Source: Xestospongia muta (taxonomy: Eukaryota > Porifera > Demospongiae > Haplosclerida > Petrosiidae). From it: a stretch of DNA of 64,000 nt. The stretch lies in the NCBI GenBank assembly GCA_963693285.1, contig OY848918.1:2673501-2737500 (forward strand). Direction: 5' to 3'. Shown here piece after piece: positions 45,910 to 60,400 of the stretch. The notes under the pieces are model-generated. The model was not told where the DNA came from. It saw nothing but the letters and a program-made list of their open reading frames with translations, and ran no database searches. Made by a program: the position numbers and the translations under genes. Positions within the stretch are counted from its first letter, which is position 1; each line of letters starts with the position of its first letter.

Positions 45910-48900
45910 GTACACTAACTGTACAAGCTGTTGCATTATCTTTATTAAAATAAGGACTTGTACAAGAACTGGACAATTGTTTTCATTGTAATACATACAT
46001 ATAATATATAAGCAGGTTCGTTTAAGTAGAATGTCAAATTTAATTATTATAAAAAGACTTTTAAAGATTAATTGTTTGGAACACTGAAGTTTTCTTTAAG
46101 TACTCAAATGACTTTGAAAGCTTTTACAAATGCAAAGGTTTCCCTTTTTAACAGTAACTGGGCCAAACAAAGAACCTATCTATTTGTTATTGTTTATAAC
46201 AAATTATATGTCTTCTAATATTTGGAGACACACACACAACAATACTAATGTTCTATGTTATTATATAACAGTTAATTTTACTAACAGTTAATTACTAGCT
46301 TAATTTTAATAATAATCATCATTGTCTTGTTGTTGTTGTTCACCAGGTAATACTTCATACTGATATTAATAAATAATATTTGTATCCTCAACAATTGTAG
46401 TTCTCATAAATTTAGTGTTTTGATCATATCAATTTTTGTTGATATTTAATTAATTCCCACAATATTTACAAATTGAAAATAAATATATGGCAAACATATA
46501 ATGACTTACTGGATGTATAATGTAAACAAAATGGACATACAAAGTAATAAATGGACATGTAACACAGTAACTTACGATCAATATCAGTTCTTGTTGTCAA
46601 ACTGTTACTATTAGGACTCCTTCCAACACTATTATTAGCATATACAGTCACTATATAATAAACTGTAAAGGTAATTATATTTATAGTTCTATGTTTATTG
46701 AGAACAAGTCAGAACCCTACATAGTCATCAATAACAGGAACTTGATTTTGTCCATTATATTTTCTGTAATGGATCTGTTTTCACTTTAGGATGTTTGTTT
46801 GCAACCTTAAAGAGGAAAGTAATTTGTTCCTTGCAGAATATACTGAGTAGCATTTAAGCCTAAAATAATACCACCTTTTCATCTTACCTACACTAAGTTG
46901 GTCAGTTAACTGTGCTACTGCTGTGAATTTGTAATAATAAAAAAGTTGTCAAAGAAAACACAATAACAATAATTAATAAACTTCTAATTAAAAAATAAAT
47001 AAATTTTTAAAAATAAAATTACACATAATTTTACTTTAATTAGTAAGTGTAAAGACACATAGTAATTATTAGGGATGAAGTGAGGATAGAGATGCATCAA
47101 TTATTATCAATTATAATATTTGGAGGTTCAGTTCCTGCATGGATAATAAAGATATAGTAATAAATACTTTAAATTATGATATCTTCTAAGATATAATATA
47201 GTGACTACATGTATATACAACTATTTCATACATGACTGTTACAAAAACCTTTTTATATCTAAAAAGGAATTATTTATTATTGACTGGACTATATGTAAAA
47301 AAAAATAAGATGTGCATATATTTGCGATGATCTAATTTGTTTTTACTATACTTTGCAAATATAATATATACTTTGTTCATTGATACATTTTAAAAAGGAT
47401 TCAACTCACATCATAAGTGTTGAATCATCAAACATTTACATACTGATCAATGCAGCCATTGCATTTCTTATTTGATTAATAAGCTTTATAATGTACTTAA
47501 AGTAAAAAAATAAATCTAACCAATTTGCCCACAGACTGAGAGATATCTGATTATTTCACACCCTATAAGTCATGTTAAAGAGTTTTCTACCTCTGAAGTG
47601 AATTGGGATGATTTCAACAATTTCATTCAGAAGTTTTCTTTCCTACTATCTCTTACTATATGTCAATTGTCAAAGTAATGAATTAATTATATATTATCTC
47701 TGGGATATAGGCCAAAGGATTATATCCTTTACAAAATCCCAAGTTTTTGTCACACATATAGATCAATGAATTGTGATATTTTATATAACATATTATGAGA
47801 TTCATACTAACCGATAAAATATTAGAGAAATTATAAATTAGGTATAAAAATGATATGAGTAATGAATTACATTGCTATCATTTGAACACCTTCTGAAGTT
47901 ATCATGTATTTTTTACTATTTGCTGAAGTGGACAGTGTTCCCTTTCTAGATACACACTTGTATAGACATGTCTATCATAAATTAACAATATTAATAAACA
48001 ATTATTTACAACACCATTATGAATAATCAAATAAATGTTTAAAATTTATGTATGTGCTACTTGTGTCCTTTGTAGTTCACATGAACAGATGCATTGTATG
48101 AGCTATTTATTTGTCTTACTAGTTGGAGTAGCAACCAATATTAGCTATATCACTACAACAATCATTCCAGTTGTGACAATGTTGATCACAATAGCATCCA
48201 TTATTTTCACATTTTAGTGACAAGGACCATTTACAACATCCAGAATAGTTGAGTTTAAGTGCTGAACATGAACCTAAAATAAAAATATGAACAACTTGAT
48301 TAAATTATAGTGCTCAACTATCTTTAATAATAGTTGGTAAAGGTAAAGTAAATAACAGGTGTTGATAGTGAAGGTTTGATTATTGTGTATAATTAAGAAT
48401 GATAATAAAAATGATGATTGTTATATCATACATTGGATAATTATCACATCAGTAATTGTATATACTTACTACTTCATGCATGACTGTTTATAAAAAACCT
48501 TCTAAATCAGAATTATTTACTATATAGTGTGAAACATGACTAATTAATTCAATTATTACATCAGTAATTGTATTTTATTACTACTTCATACGTGAAATGT
48601 TAGAAAAAAACAAACAAAAAAAAAATAAACAAAAACGTCTAATTAGAAGTATTGAGTAGTCTGACATGTGACATACAAAGACAAACATGACATAAACATT
48701 ATTGAGATGACATGAAATAAAAAAGTACATTAAAGTTAAGAAATATATTTTGATTTTGATCCAGAAAGTTTATTATCTGCTGACAAACCATTTTTCAGTA
48801 ATGCTAGTTTCACTTATATCAATTTTTACTCAAGGTAAGTAACAATGAAAGTAAATGAATTTGTTTCATTATATTATTATTATTATTAATTATATTAAGA

Positions 48901-49583
48901 AATAGATTTTGATTTGATATATAATATCCAGACATCACAAATTGTAACAATCAGTTTAGTAGTTTAAATGAAATTTGTATAATATAGTTCACGTGGACAC
49001 GAAATAAGGAATTTCACTAAAGTAACTGCTTTTACTAAATGGTCATGCATTCTTTTTCCACTTAAACATATATGTAGCAATGTACTTCATTAATCCTAAC
49101 AGAAAGTACTTTCATAATGTGTGTGAATGATTATTACTTAGATCCAGTCTGTCTAAAAACAATAATAACAAACAATAATTGACCACAATATGAATAATTA
49201 ATTAGGTTATTATTTTTGTGCATGTGCTACTAGTATTATATTTACTAGTGAACACTGGTGTACTGTATGAACTGTTGATTTGCCTTACCAAGTGTAACAG
49301 TTGGAGGTAAGGAAGAAGGTATAGGATGACAACCAATATCAGCTACATCATTACAACAATCATTCCACTTGTGACAGTGTTGATCACAAAAGCATCCATT
49401 ATTTGAACAACTTTTTGAAAGAGACCATACACAACATCCAGAATAGCTGAGATTAAGTGCCAGACATGAACCTAAAATAAACATATGAACAACATATGAT
49501 TTAATTAGTAGTGTTCATTTACCTTGAGGGACATGAGGTGTAGGAGAAGGTTTGATTGTTGTGTCTATATAAGAATGGTAATA
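45910..49583. repeat. Segmental duplication, copy B
   Basis: Partner of 18829-22555, with the same start at an SRP-receptor exon fragment and the same end past the SMB linker exon. Differences are scattered substitutions and small indels (for example about 80 bp missing near 46960 relative to 19880-19960). Confidence 0.85.
46297..46662 (-). pseudogene. Orphan type I tail exon and FN3 exon fragment (copy B)
   Basis: Same remnants as at 19205-19572: the ITAM tail stops after YEVLPGEQQQQDNDDYY, and an FN3-2 end fragment reads NNSVGRSPNSNS. Present in both copies, so the deletion happened before the duplication. Confidence 0.65.
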
Positions 49584-52226
49584 AAAGAGAAGACTATTAT
49601 ATTGTGCAAATGTACTTCTAAATGACACATGACCACTGTCACAATCCACACCCAACCAGCACCTGTGCAATCATAACTGTGTTTCCTTATCAACACTTAC
49701 AACTTAATAAAAGATATAAATTATGTCAACAATGTATTGTTGCTGATCTATTGTAAGTATAGTTCATTTTATAAATTACATTATTACCAGTAGTACTAGT
49801 CATTAAACATTGTATAATTTATTAATCTGATTTATTATATTTTGATATTAATAAATAATATTTGTACACTCAACAATTGTAGTTCTCATAAATTTAGTGT
49901 TTTTAATCATATCAATTTTTGTTGACATTTAATTAATTCCCAACATATTTATAAATTGAAAAGTAAATGTGTGACAAATGGATACACGTAATGACTTACT
50001 GGATGTATAATGTAAACAAAATGCACATACAAAGTAATAAATAGACATGTAACACAGTAACTTACAATCGATATCAGTTCTTGTTGTCACACTGTTACTA
50101 TCAGGACTCCTTCCAACACTATTATTAGCATATACAGTCACTATATAATATGTATCCTTCATTAGATCACCAATATCAACAGTAGTGGGTGGAGCTAATA
50201 CAATCACAGATAACATTGACTGTGACTGATCTACTGGAACATATGTCACTGTAAAAGACTGCACTGGTATCTGTGTAAATGGATCTCTGTTATCCTATAT
50301 AAATAAGTAGGAGTGACATAATAATGATGACATATAGTTAATTGATCATAACATAATTGAACAATTGCAACTGTAATATTGACAGTTTGTCAAGTCAAGT
50401 TATAACATGATATAGTAGCATTAACAATGACTATATATTAGGAGGTAGGAGTAGTGACTATATTAGGTAGTACATTAGCTTATAGGATGATAGAACTATT
50501 TATAATGATTGCTAGTAGTAACACTGTTAGAAGTTAGTCATATGAGTGACATAATGTATGTATATTGTAATATTACTTACAGTCCATGATACTCTCAAAG
50601 CAGTTGAGTTGATTGCAGTGACAGTATTAAGAGTAGGAGGATTAGGAACTGAGATAGAATGAGATAGAGACTGAAATGAATATTATTAACTTAACTTACC
50701 TAGTGGTGCAGTTTCAAATTACACTCACTGGTGTACTAGTACCTACTATATTACTAACAGTAGTAATAACAATAACAGTAAAATCATATATTGTAAATGG
50801 TTGTAGGTCTGTTATAGTTATCTCTGTCCCAGGAACTGGCCCTTTCTTATTAGAGTCAGAACTATTGCTATTACTAACAGCTTCATATGTTATATTAACT
50901 CCAATAATATCAGCATTGCCATTAAAACCATAAGACCAGATCAGTTTAACAGAACTAGTACCACTTAGTTGGACAGTTAATGAAGTAACAGGAGAAGGAG
51001 CAACTGAAGAGGCAGAAAGTAAAAGAGAAAGCGAGAGATTTGTAATCAATATTAATATAAAACCTAATATAACTAACCTTGTACAGTGATATTAACTGCA
51101 GAACTATCCGTTCCAAGTATATTTTCTGTTACACATACATAACGTCCACTGTCTTTTAGTCCTTGAAGAGTCAAAATTAACTCAGAATATGTAGACTGAG
51201 TATTGACTGAAATATGAGTGAAGTTATCAGGATTAAGAACAGTCCAATTTTGTTGCCATGTTACTTTTTTAGGAGTAGGGTTCCCATCAAACGTACAGTT
51301 AATAATGACCATGTTTCCCACAGGTAAAACTGAGCTAGCAGGAGTGATAGAAGTGATAACTACAGGATCTAAAATTAAAGAATGATATCAAACTAGAAAC
51401 CCAAAGAAAATGAACACATCAACAATATGCAAAGAGTTCGAAGAATATTAACTTACATTGTACATTAATAGTGACATTGGACATAGTAATGTCTGGTGCA
51501 ATATCTTTAGTGGACTGACAAATATAGAGTCCACTAGATTGTTTTTGAATATTAATAAATGACAAGTTAAGAGGAGGAGTTGTGACTTTATTTGTTAGAT
51601 TACCACCAGTACTGTTGAACCATTGATAGAATGTAGGATCATCAATATTAGGAAGATCAGTATTACCAGGATCATCACAAAAGAGAGTAAGATTTGTACC
51701 TTCAATAATATCCACAGTAGTACCATTAGGAGATATGGTGGGATTTCTGAAGACTATTACAGAATATATGTTAATACTACATTATTATTATAACTTACTA
51801 AATTCTGTTACAGTAATAGAGCGTTGACTTTGTGCAGAACATCTCAAAACATTTCCAACACTGAGTACATTGCCAGGGTTTGGTAATATTAAAAGAGCTT
51901 CAGAATCAATAAGAACACTTCCATTAATACTACCATTAGTTAACAGAGTGCTATCAAGAAACCACATTACAGTAGAAGGACATGGGGTTCCAGTTGTGAA
52001 ACAACATCGAAAACAGAAAGGGTTGTTTAGTGGCACAGGATATGATATATCATTAAAAAAATTAACTGAGATACCATTAGAAGGACATTGTTGACCTAGT
52101 ACATCACCTACAGTATAGAGGGGTAGAGAAAGATAGAGAATAAAAACAATGCAGCACACACTATTGCAGATAGACAAACTTACCTAGTACTAGGGCAGCT
52201 ACTATAAAGAAGACTATTAGCCTCAT
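48119..52226 (-). CDS. Secreted Ig x3 - FN3 - SMB x2 protein, paralog 6 (FN3-1 exon broken)
   Basis: ATG 52226 opens the signal peptide (MRLIVFFIVAALVLG). Ig1 (about 52107-51799, FCFRCC type), Ig2 (about 51755-51458) and Ig3 (about 51370-51077) are open. FN3-1 (51008-50702) has a 2-base deletion near 50717 that brings a stop shortly before its donor. FN3-2 (about 50658-50590 and 50294-50068) is open. The next usable exon is the SMB linker (about 49569-49527), then SMB1 (about 49474-49290, CSNNGCFCDQHCHKWNDCC) and SMB2 (about 48274-48119). All these joints are phase 1, so skipping FN3-1 would restore a secreted protein of about 540 residues. Its 5' half is closest to paralog 2 and its 3' half to paralog 3. 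Confidence 0.7.
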
Positions 52227-53487
52227 AGCTACTTGCTTTCTTTCTTCACAAATCAATAGCAGTCGTACACTTTGTTCAGACACGAAGGGAGGCAAAAACC
52301 AAGAATGTGGTACGATTCACTCAACGATTGCAATCTCAATCACACCATTATTGTAATTACTGTTTCGGTAACGCCCACTGCTTATACTTGATTACTTGTT
52401 ACTGAGCTAAGAATGGGCGAGTGGAGGAATAGAACATCTTACATCAAGTTCTAATGACGAGGATCTTCAACAACGACTACAAGGACAGACAAGAGCAGCT
52501 GTAGAAGATTCAGAGACCTGGGTAGAGTCCAAAAGATACACTGTTTATAAAGTATGTGCTAGAAAATAAACAAAACAAACTATATTAACTATTTCTCTTA
52601 CACTGCAGGTTGTAGTCAGATTAGAAGATAAATCTTATTTTATATTTAGATGATATAATGAGTTCAATGCATTGCAAGAGAAATAAAAAATTTCCTGAAG
52701 TCTCTCTTAAGTTGCCAGGGAAACCCATCTTTCTCAACAAAATTAATGCTAAATTCATTTTAAAAAAGACCATAGTTTTATAATAAATCTTGTTAAAGTA
52801 AGTGGGTTAAGTCAGACTATGAAATTAGTTAAAATACATGTACAATCATGTACAAAAACAAGGTCTTTGATTTCATTAGTTGTCATGGCAATAAAGATGG
52901 CTATATACAAGCAGTTTTCAATTGTTTTCCTTTATGATGTTTAGGTCTTTTTAAAACAAGATTTTAATGCTCTCTCTCTCTCTCTCTCTCTCTCTTAGAA
53001 TCCTGATAATCTAGATTATGGACCAGTACATGAGGTAGTCTTTGTTTAACATTTAGTTCACATGATTATTTCAAGAGAGAGAGAGGACAAGATCTGCACT
53101 TTCAGTACATCTACTGTCATATTAGATCCACAGTTTAGAGATAGAATAGAATATATAGTATTGAGATAGTATACATATAACAGACTATACAGACTATAAT
53201 ATGTGAATTTATTAAACTTAGCTGTTTTAATAGTATGTGTTCCTTGAGTCTTCATCTGTTATTGATTGTGAGGAACATGTAAGATATTCATTAACACTAA
53301 GTATATAGTTATAGAATTTAGTACTATTAGTACATTATCACTAACAATAAGAACTCCATTCATACTATCATTAATTAAGCTTCAAGCATGATCAGTCATA
53401 TCCATTGTTATGGTTTAGCATTAATGAAATTCATTGGTTGTTATATGCGTCGGCAGTTAAAGGTTACAATTTAATTTTATGTCACTC
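50460..53487. repeat. Second segmental duplication, partner of about 13860-16883
   Basis: The 5' half of paralog 6, its upstream region and the PX fragment match paralog 2 and its upstream region nearly base for base. They diverge abruptly after GTCACTCTG (16883 and 53487). This duplication is separate from the 18.8/45.9-kb pair; the two meet inside paralog 6. Confidence 0.8.
52413..52795 (+). pseudogene. PX-domain fragment, second copy
   Basis: Same two exons and same inactivating TGA as at 15815-16190 (YTVYK, intron, VVVRLEDKSYFIFR-stop), with a few substitutions such as E-to-S near WVESKR. It lies divergent from paralog 6, about 190 bp from its start codon. Confidence 0.6.
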
Positions 53488-53929
53488 TGTCACATACAAC
53501 AATCCAACCAAAAACATAACCTCATTATGTAGTTAACATGTGGTCCAAATGATTATAGGACTGTCTGGCACACCACAAGTGTCAGACAATAAAATTAAAC
53601 TGTAATATTTAAAATAAGTTTATGAATAGAATAAAAAAAATGTTTACTAATTCACTGAATCATACATACATACATATCATTGAATTTATACATGCAATAT
53701 AATATAGTCTAAACAAAAAATGATGTTTGAACTTAGGACCTACTAAATACATGTCATATCTGATTATATTTAGCTTTTATGTCATATTACAATTTTCTGA
53801 TATAGCTTATATATATTACTTATTTGTGGTTAAAGGCTAAATGAAGTGTTGACAAATTAGTCAAGTTCTCGTAGACTATGTTGACAACAATGATCAAATC
53901 CATGTGGTATTATTGATGGGATTGTCCTC

Positions 53930-54062
53930 ACTAAATTTGATACCATCTATTAGTATGACCTATACTACTGGTCAACCAATAGTATTTGTTGGTACTGGAC
54001 AAACCTATCAAGATTTACGTACACAAATGTACAAGCTGTTGTATTATCTTTGTTAACATGAA
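53930..54062 (+). pseudogene. SRP receptor alpha (SRPRA) last-exon fragment
   Basis: Reads [20 protein letters not shown], the C-terminal NG-domain segment of the signal recognition particle receptor alpha subunit, then shifts frame by one base after DLRT. One of five such pieces in the window. Confidence 0.75.
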
Positions 54063-54493
54063 GACTAGTAATTATGTATGATATTGTCTTGTGATGAATT
54101 AAAACAAATTTGGATATAACAGTTAATAAAAAATAATTTTGAAGAAGCTGAATCATTTAGAAAATGTATATCAATTATTTTAGCAATACCATATAACATC
54201 AATATTAATATTACTACTTGATACTAACACGTGACATCAGCTGCTAATTATAAATACAATATTACTGGGAATTGTTAACAAGATTTTATTGTAATAAATT
54301 TAAGAACATGGTGCTAAATAATTTAAAATAATAAGATAAGGAGAAAGAAGTAACACTAATAACACTGTAAGACAAAATATGTTGTAGTACCTCCATATTA
54401 TACATTACACGATATAATTATGTTCATACTGTACTATTAACAGTATTATGATGTCATCAACTATTATGTAAATCCATACTATAACAACAGCTG

Positions 54494-57400
54494 TTATATG
54501 GTAAAGGGATCTGTCTCATCAAAGACAGATTGTTCATCAGGTGGAGAGGCTGTTAACTATTAAGGATAATATTAAAATTATTGATTATAACTTTAATATT
54601 ATATACCTTGATGCTAAATAATGGTTGTTGGTAATGTCCAATAACAGTTTTGTCATTGCTCTCAACTTTAAATGTGGCACTTTGATTTTTTCCAATGTTA
54701 AGTCCAGTCTGCCATTCCACATCACTTGTTGATTGATCAAATTTATTAGCTTGTATCTAAATAACAACAATATTGTTTATATTATAATCAATTATAAAAT
54801 GTCCTACTAGTGGATATATTGATCCTGTGAGGTATCCATTATTAGGATCATCATTATGTTCACCTAAGTTATTAACAGACCATGTGTTATATGAAACAGA
54901 TAATTCATGATGATCTGTAGTCTTAAAAATAACAACAATATAAACAACAACTTTTTATTAAACAATAGTAGTACCATTTCTGAATTAATAGTTGTTACTC
55001 GATTGTTATCAATAAATCTAAAGTTAACATATAACATGTAACACTAATGTCAGTATATACACTTTAACAGTACAGTATATAACATACAACAATGGTAGAA
55101 TAAAACAATAATCTAAAGTTGGTGCTAAATTGATACACATGACACATTACTTAGTGGTTGTAAATTCTTGCAATCACAAAAATTGATATTCTACGCAATC
55201 TTAATAACTATATATATTTAATATAATATATTACAATTTCGATGGTACTTCAGATCTTTTAGATCTTTTGCCAAGAAAGTGATGACCTATGTGGGAATTA
55301 CAAAATGTCACATACACACATAATTATAAAACATTCCACATTATAATGTTCTCTTCTACAGTATTCTTATAGGAGAGAAGATTCCTAAATTTATAGATAT
55401 CCTTACCAGGTGACATGGCTTGAGAATTTATACCATGATACTTATTACAAAGAGAACAGTACATATCATCAAATTCTTCCAGTGATTGTTGCTCAGATCT
55501 GGTAGACAAATCACTAGCTAATGAAACTTCTGGTTTATAAGTACTGTAAGATGGAGAACACAACTATATGTCACTAGTTATACAAAATATGTGACTAACT
55601 TATGATCATGTATGTTGTAACTGGTTGAGGAGGTTTCATTGCAATTGTGATGATCTGGTGTTAATGAATTATACTTGTTAAAAAACTACCAAAATATAAA
55701 TCTTACTAGCTTCTTTCTGAGCAGTTATATAAAGAAAATCTGTACTTATTGGATCTTCTTTTTGTTCTAAGTCTATAAGGATATACAATAAATGACATAT
55801 CAATAGTTATTGATCACTTACTAGTAGCTTTCTGTGGCTTAGGGAATTTTTGTTTCAAGTACTGCACTATTTCTTTAGCTAAAGCATTGTTTTGAATGAG
55901 TGGTCCCCTAACAACATCAATGATAGCCTTCCAAATGACTTGACTGTCCAGTTTTATCCATTTCTGGACCACACGATCAAGTTTTTCTTGGTCACACATT
56001 GAGCATTTTTTCAAACTTCAAGATAGTTAAAAGATAAATCAAGACCATTACCAAAATCTCGCCATGATGTATCAATAGAAACTAATTGTATTAAAACTTC
56101 ACATCTAGTAGGTTTGATAGCTAAACATAAAATTGAGAATTTGAGATAATTTATTATATTGTCAGATCATCACTGTACATTAAAAATTTACCATGTTCAA
56201 TAAAATCTCTCATTACGTCAGAGTTGAACTCATCTTCTCTCTCCTGGCACCCTATGAAATGTGTGATAATTTATGGTAAGATAACTACTAAATTTTTTTG
56301 AAAACCAATAGCTAAAAATCTAAAATGGACTCATTTCAATTAAAGTTATTACAGAAATAAACACCCAAAGTATATCACTACATTTACCACCTGAGTATAA
56401 GTAATCTCAATGCCACACAACTTTCCAAAATTATGTCCGTTATTAGAATGTATTTTAGCTGACAATGTATGATTAATAATCACAATATTATCATATCTAA
56501 CATATGTAGCAACAAACTACAAAAATAGACTCATTTCTGTAGTCACTAAAGAAATAAAAAGCCAATGGAAAGTACCTTAATGAAATGAGTTTAAGTAAAT
56601 GTAATCCCACAAAAATTTCCTAAACTCTAAGTCTGTTATTAGAATGTGTTTTTGATAATCAATTGTATTTTAACTTCAAATATATGACTTCTTCTTGTTT
56701 AAATATGTAATAGTTAACTTACTAGTGATAGACTGAATAGTTAAATGTTCTTGTGTTTGTAGTTCAGGTGGAGTAGTGAAATAGTTCTTGATAAGGACTG
56801 CTAAATCTTTTCTACCAATAGTATCAAGAGCAGTTGTTATTAGTTCCCAAGAAGCTGACATGTTACGTGACCTCCATAGAAGTATGACTTCTCTACCACA
56901 TTCAAGAGATCCATTATATTTCATTGCTATGTTATGAAGATCACCAACAGTAAGTCCTAGTTTAAGACCAAACTCAAACCATCTATCACCAATGCCCATT
57001 GAGCCAGTTTTACTTGCTAACATACACATAATGTCAACAATGAGTGGATCAGTAACTGCAAAAGAGATGTGTGCTCTAAACCATTTCTAACTGCTATAGT
57101 TAGTTACCTTTTGAAATGATGTTCATATCACATGTTGAAGAATCCAGTGAACTGTCAGATGATGAAGGAGTGGGTGGAAAATAAGAATGCATCCTTGTAT
57201 ATGACAAGGAATACTTACATACTCTTTATCACATTATATTTACCTGGCTTTTTTAAAATGATCTTGTTGATGTGAGGATTGCCATCACAAGTACTAGTTA
57301 TACCATTAAAGGTGATAATTACTTCTGTTCTTGCTTCTTTAGCCCCATCATACTCAATTCTTAACCTGAAGCGAGGAGGATATGATAAAAGACTTTCTAA

Positions 57401-60400
57401 GTATCTGAGATCCTCCATGTTCTTTTCTGTTATTATACCTTCTCTGCAAACAATAACTTTATAAAAATCAATGGAGTCTATTGTAATCTACAATGTAGAA
57501 ACATTTCCTCTCTTAATCTCTACCTGTCTTTCTTTTTACCTCAGGAGTAAATGGTTCCAGTGATATGTACCAACCTGGGATACTAGATTTAAAGTAAATA
57601 GAAGCAGATTCTTCAGTAAATCTTACAATTGGAGGTAATGATTTTAAATTATATCTTTGTCTTTGATATTGCTCTTCCAATGTCTATATTTAAAAGTAAT
57701 AATTAGTTAACATTAATTAATTATTCACCTCTCCACACTTTTTTTGTTGATACAATAAACAGTAATCTACTAACACAGTATGACCATTATCCTCTATTTT
57801 GTCAGCTCATCTAATCAAATATTGCTTTGGAACTCTGTGATATTCTTTTCTTTCAACTCCAATACAATTTGAACAAAAGTGAGGAGCTAGAACTTTAACT
57901 AGTGTAGACTCAACATTGTTTTGTTTAAAGTCAAATACATTGTAAATTAGGAAATCTTCATCATCTGCTGTTAGTAGATATAGTTGGTTATTAATATCCT
58001 TCATATTAGACACATCAATGTGATGAGGTATATATATTTCAGCTGGTTTTATTAACTGACAGTTGATATATATCCATACAATAGGAGAGACTGGTATATA
58101 ATCATCTTCAAACTTAAATTTATCACTAAACAAACAGACACCAAACCAGACAGTAGCTGTATGTTCGATAGCTCCTTCTGGTATAATGAGAGTAACACCA
58201 TATTGACTACAATGATGTACTAAACCAGTAGTAGGGACTTCTAACACTGTCAGATCTTTAAATATATCTATTGTGAAAATAAAGGTATTATGATTATTAT
58301 ATTATATCTTTGTTAGATCTCCAAAGATATCAACTGTTATGAAATTATGAATAACATTTAAGTCATAATGAATATGAACAATGTACATTAGTACTAACGT
58401 CATTGTGAATAGTGAATGGTGGATGGATGAATGGACAGACTGACAGATAGATGAATAGATAGTCACACAAATGGATGCATGAAGGACCATACCTGTTATT
58501 ATTTCAAATAAATCAATTAAATTCTCTGTATCATAATTGCCTCCTGGAATATAAGATGTCATACTATAAGAATCTCCTAAGTAAGACGGATAACATGGAC
58601 TACACTTCAATGATACATAGCGGCTAGAATATGTTGAGAACTGTTCGGCTTCACTTTCATAAGTCTTTACACAAAGAGATGTTCCTCTTTGATCCAGATG
58701 GTTGCCATAGCGACGTAGTACAGGAGGACTATAATTACCACTAACAATACTATTCTCTATACATGATTGATATAAAGAAGGGGTGTGGTCAATAAAACCC
58801 TACCTGTAGTTTCTAAAACAGAATCTGATGACTGATATTTGTGTCCCAAGTGAGGTAATGAACTAGCTGTTTTTAGTGGCTTGCCTAGAATGTGATACCA
58901 GTTAAATTAGTTTGATAAGTCTAGTTTCGTTACTTTCAAGGTCTCTTAATTTAGCTTGTAGATCATGCACTATTTGTTCATGTGTAACAGCTGTGTCACC
59001 ACCTAACTTTGAATGTTGTGACACATGACATTTTGATAACCACTTAATGAATCTATGAGGAGTGAACTGTTTTATTTTTGAAGGTCGTTTCTATAATTAT
59101 ATAGTGAATATTAATAGCAACAGTCTATATTTTACCAAATATGGTAACTATTAAAACTATGATTTTATTATAATATACCTCTCTTTCTGTAACTAGCTCA
59201 TTTAATTGTTCCTGAGCTTTGTCCATGATTTCCACTAAATTTTGGTTTTTTCCTTCTATCTCCTTTTTCATTTTTTCAACTCGCATCTCCTGAATTTTCA
59301 TACGATTCATTAAATCTTTTTCTTTAATTACCACCTCCTGTCATTAACAACTAATTAATAACATTATCTATAGTCAGGAGACCTACTGTTTCAATTTTCT
59401 TGAGTTCTTTAAATTGTTTTTGTGTTTCAACTTTCCATGTACTTTGCAATGATTTAAACTTTTCATCTGATGTGTGACTAAATTCTGATTGCTGTATTTG
59501 TGATAGAGTTATAAGAACTTCATGGAATGATGGTCTCTCTGAATGTTGTCTTTTCAAACAAGCTAAAGTATATAAATAATACAATAAACAAAGGAGGAGT
59601 TAACTCACAACTCATTAATTTTTCAAGTGACTTGGGGCAACGTTCTGGTATGGGTAATGTCAAGGTACCATGTCCAACTCCATATGCAACAACGAACATA
59701 TTTAGACCACTATATGGCTTTTTACTAGTTAAAATCTCCCATAATACAACACCAAAACTAAATTATCCAATAACAATAAAGGAAGTTACATTTAATTTAA
59801 GGGTCTTACCTCCAAACATCACTCTTTCTAGAGAATTCTGAGGAGCGTATAACCTCAGGTGCCATCCACGGATAGCTACCTGCTCCACTTACATGAGTTG
59901 TATTTTCAATTTCTTTGGCCAAACCAAATCCTGTAATTTTAATAATGTTTGGACCCAAATTGTCAGGGTTGACCTCATACTGTAAGAGAACTAAAAAATA
60001 CAATTGTGAAGCAAAATTCTTACACAATAAGGAAATACCATATAAGGTATTCTCAATCCAATTATAACATAGTTATGTATATACAAACAATTATCTTACT
60101 ATTACTAGAATTTAAATCATGATGTATTAATGAAGGACTAGCTTGATGATGTAAGTATTCCATGCCTTCTGACACTTGTCTACTCCAGTCCAGTATGATA
60201 TGAATAGGTAGTGAAATGTTACGTTCATGTAATACTTCAGACAATGGACCACCATGTGCATATTCCATTACTAAACAGACAATTTTAACAAGACACACAC
60301 CAACCAAAGCACATATATTTTTATGAGCTAAGTGAGCAAACTTCTTTGCTTCAGACAAAACTTCAGTAATAGCTTTAACAGTATCAAAACTAGTTTGATA

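Noticed and set aside
45745..45996. Minus-strand frame of 83 codons through the 45.8-kb palindrome.
   Set aside because: It reads through the palindrome and an antisense SRPRA fragment, with no homology or splice support.
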